From Apostichopus parvimensis (Eukaryota > Echinodermata > Holothuroidea > Aspidochirotida > Stichopodidae), in the NCBI GenBank assembly GCA_000934455.1, contig KN882551.1:65043-95551 (forward strand): a DNA stretch of 30,509 nt, in the 5' to 3' direction. Position numbers and translations under genes: made by a program. This document shows positions 22,301 through 28,300 of the stretch, piece by piece. Within the stretch, counting starts at the first letter, position 1, and every line of letters begins with the position of its first letter. The notes beneath the pieces were generated by a model. It was not told the DNA's origin. It was given only the letters and a program-made list of their open reading frames with translations, and did not search any database.

Positions 22301-25300
22301 AGGTAAGGAAAGAAGATGTAGCTAATGTAGAACAGCTGCTGTACCTCTGTGAGGTAGGAGGAGCAGCTGTTTCAGCAAGAGGAGGAAACAAGGTAAGGAA
22401 AGAAGATGCAGCTAATGTAGAACAGCTGCTGTACCTCTGTGAGGTAGGAGGAGCAGCTGTTGCAGCAAGAGGAGGAAACAAGGTAAGGAAAGAAGATGTA
22501 GCTAATATAGAACAGCTGCTGTACCTCTGTGAGGTAGGAGGAGCAGTGGGGACAGTCAAGTGAGGCAATACAGTTTTAAGAAATTAATAAATGTAGACGG
22601 TTTATTGGACTAAATTAAATGTAATTTGAATGTTTCCCTTTTATGCAGCTACCGTTTAGGAGTTCTTTCTAATTTTAGAGATACCACCATGAAGAAATGA
22701 AGAAATGAATAAAGTTTCCCCAATAGGGGGGGGAGAATCAAAAAATCTCCCCCCCCCCCCCCCCCCCCCCCAGCTACCAAGCCACTGTCATTACTGTCAT
22801 TTACTCTTCCTATTCGAACTGACCAGGTTGATGCTAAGACAGAGAAGAAGATTACAATGATGCAGGACCACATCAATAACTTGAAGAAGCAGGTCGAACA
22901 GGAGAAGAACGCAGCTAAGCAGCTGGAGAAGGATCTCAAAGAAATGAAAAGTGGAGGTGCTGCTGATGTAAGTCTCTTAACTTTATATTCTTGATTTCAC
23001 ATCGAGAGAATTTTTTTTTCATAAGAACATGATTTATAGGAAATGAAGAGCTTAAACTTTACACAATTGAAACTATTGATATTTATGTCATCTTTTGAAT
23101 AGGACTATGTTAACACAGATGTAAAATATGCTTGTGTTTTCATCATTTTCAGACTTATTGAAATATGCTTCAGTGTGTATTGTTTGCATATGAAAGATGC
23201 ACTTGTGTTAGTGTTTGTATATATTTTTCAAAAAAATATCAATGGTGCCTGTATTTGTATTGTTTGAAAGGTATTTGTACTATTTGCTCAAATATGTAAG
23301 GTGGCAATATTTGTATTTCTTTATGAAAGGATGAAAGCTACCTGTAGTTTGTATTTTTACCATAAGTATAAAAATGTGACCTGTCTTTGTATTGTTGCAA
23401 TTATGACATCTCCATTGGAAATCATGAAATGTCTCATCAGGACAGTGACAGTTTCAGTCGTAATGTCACTGTAATTGTGATCTTTACTTTAATGTAGCCT
23501 TTTGTTTTTGCAATGAATAAATGAATAAGAATAGTAAAAATCTGCACATTAATTGTTCTTTTCTTACAGAAACAAGCTGGCAAAAAGGTTGAGAAGCAGC
23601 TGAAAGATCTGGAAAAGAAACTTGAATCTGAAACCAAAAAGTTTGAACGGGAGCATAAGAAAGCCACAGAGCTAGATACACAGCTTAAGGATGTAACAAA
23701 GGTAACAAAAAAAAAATGGTTTATAAATTCTGTTTAGTTCATAAGACCTGTGTTGAAAACCTAGCTTTGAATGAAATATGATGCAGGACATAATGTTTTT
23801 ACTGTATCATAGATACATTATAAAGATAAAGCATCTTTGAATACAGTGATAACCTGAGTGGCGTAGCAAGTTGCAACCTGGCCCTGGTGCAATGATTGAA
23901 ATGGAAAGTAGGAGAAGTCCACATTCACCCAAACCCAACCATAGTCTGGGCTTGGTTTGAGCAGTTATTGATATTTGGCAACCTCTAGATTCCCAGATAT
24001 GGCACTCTCAGGCTTTTTCTGTTGAGGTCAGAGTTTCACTCGAATTCTAAGTTGCTTGGTACCGGGTGACTGTACTGAGCAGTGTTTAAGACATAGGAAA
24101 GTGAATGAAATATTTCTGATCTAAAAAAGTTGTCTTCACCTGATTTTTGGTTACATTTTTCTGTCCCCTGCCCCAATGGGAGTTGACACTTGGCCTAATT
24201 ATACCACTGGATAGATACATGCATGAGACTTAGAGAATCAATTGAAACTGGTCGAATTATTCCCACAGGAGCGAGACAGTCACGCCGATGAAAACAAGAA
24301 GTTGCAGGTACAGATAGATTCCCTGGGTGTGGCAGCCCAGGAAGCTCTGGAGTTGAAGGATAAAGTAGATGGAATGACAGGAGAACTGAAGGAATTGAAA
24401 ACAGAAAACAAGTCACTCACAGAAAACTATAACAGTGAAAGGGTGAGTGTAGCAGAATTTGTTTAATAAATATCATATTTATTGATTTTATGTATTCTCT
24501 TATATTTGGTAGGGGGGAGGGGCAAACATGTGCTTAAGTTGCGCAGTATGATTAATCTGAGTGTTTAACTTATTGTTACGTTGGGGTGCTCCGGCTCAAT
24601 TAGTTCAAGGCTTCGTTAATAAATAAGTAGAATTAACAGCAGATAAAGAGAAACTCCAAACATATATATAATTGTAGAATGTAAGCTTTATTTATTCTGT
24701 GGTGATATTGTTGCTGGAGTGCAGATCCAGAATAGTGTATATGAACGACACTCTCTGAAGTCTGGAATGCTACAGTATTTAAGTCATTACAACTTCCTGT
24801 GAATGGGCAATAACCTCTCTGTGACATAAACTCTTGGTCACAGATTCTTTTACTTATAATTACTAAGGCACATAGGAGATGGCTATGACTAAACACATTC
24901 CTATACACATGAGATGCAATAGTTTGTCATCTGTGGTTAAGCATGTATATTTCATGGAATTAAGACAAAGGGGCTTCTACGACTATGATGTGGGTGTAGG
25001 GTGAATAAACTCGGAAACAAGAGTAAGTAGTTACTCTTAAGACAAAGAGGCATGGAAGCACATGTTTAAAGTAATATGATGGGGATATTACTATATTATA
25101 TTATATTCTAAACTAGAATTGTCATAATGATAGTTCTAACTTTCGATTTGCCTTTTTTGCAGGTATTAAGGAAGAAATACTATAACATGGTTGAGGACAT
25201 GAAGGGTAAAATTCGCGTCTATTGCAGAGCAAGACCACTAAGTGGATCAGAAAAAGAAAGGGTGAGTCTTGGTTTTGTTCCCTTTCTGTTCAAGGAATAG

Positions 25301-28300
25301 TATATGATTTGCTTTACTTAGTCCTAAACACCTTAGAGTTCCATGTGAGATCTTTTCTGTACAAGGGATAGTATATGATTTGCTTTCCTTAGTCCTAAAT
25401 ACCTTAGAGTTCCATATATCCATTTGAGCTTCACCTTTGGTATTCATTATGTTGGCATTTGTTGGGGTTAGATTGGTAGGAGGGAGGGGAAGGGAGTGTA
25501 AAGCAATTGAATCATCACACTAGTTATGTCAAGTCTGTTGCCAATGTCATATATCTGGTAAGAGGTGGGATTTTGTATTATGCATTTGAAACCTAAGTAA
25601 TTTCATGCCAAGTGTATTTAACAGATGCTGAGCTTCTCTATGGAGCTTAAAGGCTTCTGACATGTCACAAAGGACCATTACAACAACTCTATATATCTGG
25701 GCTCTGTGATGTAATCATTTTGAGAAAGCTTCATATAACTGCTTGTCAATTTACATAATACCACTGTTGACCTGTTATCATCCGCAGGTTAGAGTATTTG
25801 CGACCAAAAAAAGAGAATGAAATACACCGCTTGTATATTTTTTTTCCTATTTTTTGGGGGGAAATTTATCTTTGTTTAATTATTTCACAGGGTAACTTTG
25901 AGATTGTCCAAGCTCCTGATGAATATTCAATAGCTGTTGATAGTAACCGTGGTAAAAAAGAGTTCCAGTTTGATCATATCTTCATGCCTGATGCGTCACA
26001 AGAAGATGTTTTTGAAGACACAAATGTAAGTCAAATTTGACATGATTTTGACATGATGTCTAGCAAAATAGGCTTACATTTAAGCAATGAAAACTGTTTA
26101 TGAAACCACTTTGGTTCAGATCACTTGTTATTCATATTAAAAGGAAACCAAAATTTGGCTATTTTATGGCAAGTAGTAGGTTTAGAGGGGGGGGGGGAGT
26201 TCATTTTGAATCAAGATCATGTAAAACTATTTACTGAGTTTAAAAAGTTATGTAATGTAGTTTACTAGACTCAATCAGGAAAACAGTTGTTCTTTCACAG
26301 TCGATCAATCTTCCCTTCAACGTTTCCAATAGTCATCAGCGACTGTCAACTGTGTCACAGACATATCAACCACTCTGGACTTCCCGTACCTCAAACCGAC
26401 AATAACGATAAATACGGAATTACAATTTGTGTGAATCTGCATAATTCCCCCCCCCCCACTCCCATCCCACCCCCTAAAAATGCAGCGGAAAATGACCAAA
26501 ACTCCCTAGTAATATTCTGGCATTTGGTTGAGAATCTCCTTATGTAACTAAAAAACAAATATAGCCACAAATAGTTCCCACAAGACTCAATCCAGCTTTA
26601 AAAAAATTTATGACAAAATGTTTTGACCTCCTTTTTCTCATCCCAAACCAGGTTGCTAATGTGGGGGGAGTCTCAAAGTGTAAGAAATCATTCGTTGTGC
26701 CATCAAGGCCAGAATCTAAGAGTAAATTTCATTGTTACGTAGCCAGATATCAAATGTCAAAGATATTTCTCTGTAACAGAAAGGAAAAATATCATAAGGA
26801 CATCACCTAGTTAGCTGATGATAAAAGAGCAATTCATTTCTGGAATTCATTTTGATTCCCAACATATTTGTAACTTCGAAAAATGTTCATGGCAATTTTA
26901 ACCACAGTTGTCAATAAAAAAAAAAAATTGAAATTTTCAAAATAATTGTACTTCTCTCTTTGAAATTAAAATGTTGAAATTCAGCTAATATACTATATAT
27001 TGTTATGAGATTTTTATAATCACACAATCAACCTAAACAGCAGATGTATATTGTCTTATTTCAATAAATCTGATGAAACTATCCTTTGATGCTAATCATC
27101 ATAAGTAAAGATGTTGTACATTCTTCATGCTACCTGCTGGTTTTAATTCTTTCTGTTGTTTTTGCTTTTTTTCTTCTGTTTTTCCCTCCAGAATCTGATC
27201 CAATCAGCTGTGGACGGCTACAACGTCTGCATCTTCGCTTACGGTCAGACAGGTTCCGGTAAGACCTTTACCATGATCGGAGATAGAGAGCAAAGCTTTC
27301 CGGGCATCGCCCCGAGGGCTTTCAACAAGATATTTGACGTGATTGAGGAAAACAAGTGAGTTATGTCTTCACATTGATTTTGATTAAATTTTTATTTAAA
27401 AGATTACGTCTGAAATGATCTTCCTAAAGATATATTTACTATCTTTTCATGTGTTTTACCAGAAGAGTTCTGGGAGTGGCAGATGGGTTCAATAGAAACA
27501 AGCCTGCCTTTTAATTACCTGAACAATCTTCAGAAAGAGAATCAAACACTTGGTAATTAAGTCTTTGACTGTCTGACTCTTGGAAAGAACTGCACTATAT
27601 AGTACCCCATCTAACCCAGTACCTTTTTATTCTTGGTGTTCAACTCATGATTTTTTTCTTGCATTTTCTTTTTCTAGGAGCAAGTTTTCCTTCAAGGTCT
27701 ATACCTACATGTGTGAACTGTACAATGAAAAACTTATTGATCTGTATGCAAAGGACCATGCCGATGTAAGTGATTTCATACCGTAATGATATTCTTACTC
27801 ACAACTGGTATCCAAAATTATGATAGTCGTTTAGAAAAGATTAATAGTTTCTTCAAATCATTATGAACTTCTCATCAAACAACTTCTTACCTCTCCGATG
27901 TTTTTTTCTCTTTTGATAAAAAATGATATGATCATTTGATTTTAATGGTTATGGTAATGTGTTTTTTTTTGGGGGGGAGGGGTTGGGGGTTGTCAATATG
28001 CAGTGAATAGTAATCAGCAGCTATAAATATATGTTAAATAATATTTGTGAAATTTGTGTCTATTTTCAGCTTCCATTGTTTACCCAGCTTTATAATTTGT
28101 TAAGCTATGTTCAATTCACTTTTAGACAAACATTGCATTTCATTCAGTTTTGAGTTTTTCCCTTAAAAATATAATTCCAGTATGCATTTTATGGTAACTT
28201 GACACTGATTTTTAAGTTGATAATCCACATTCCGAACTTTATCAAACAAGTGTTAGTATTCCAGATACAAATGTGATATTTCATTTCATTTCATTTATTT

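Noticed and set aside
22000..22500. Each 90-bp unit acting as its own cassette exon
   Set aside because: The only acceptor-like site inside the unit (GTTGCAG|CAAG) would give a 17-nt exon that breaks the frame; multiple alternative donors explain the structure better.
21693..22568. Long open frame on the minus strand across the 90-bp array (about 290 codons, repetitive Ser/Pro/Thr protein)
   Set aside because: It is a by-product of the 90-bp repeat: any stop-free frame of one unit stays open in all. The plus strand joins a known gene in phase, and the minus frame has no gene context.
23857..23905. GTGGCGTAGCAAG... segment resembling a DNA-transposon end
   Set aside because: Only a short resemblance; no opposite terminal repeat or target duplication found.
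24574..25090. Possible solo LTR beginning TGTTACGTTGGGGTGCTCC
   Set aside because: The left edge looks LTR-like, but I could not find a matching CA end with a 5-bp target duplication, nor an internal region or second LTR.
26287..26547. Plus-strand open frame in the intron after coding exon 24
   Set aside because: It crosses a C11 tract, has no splice support and would disrupt the motor between EDTN and [10 protein letters not shown], which join directly.
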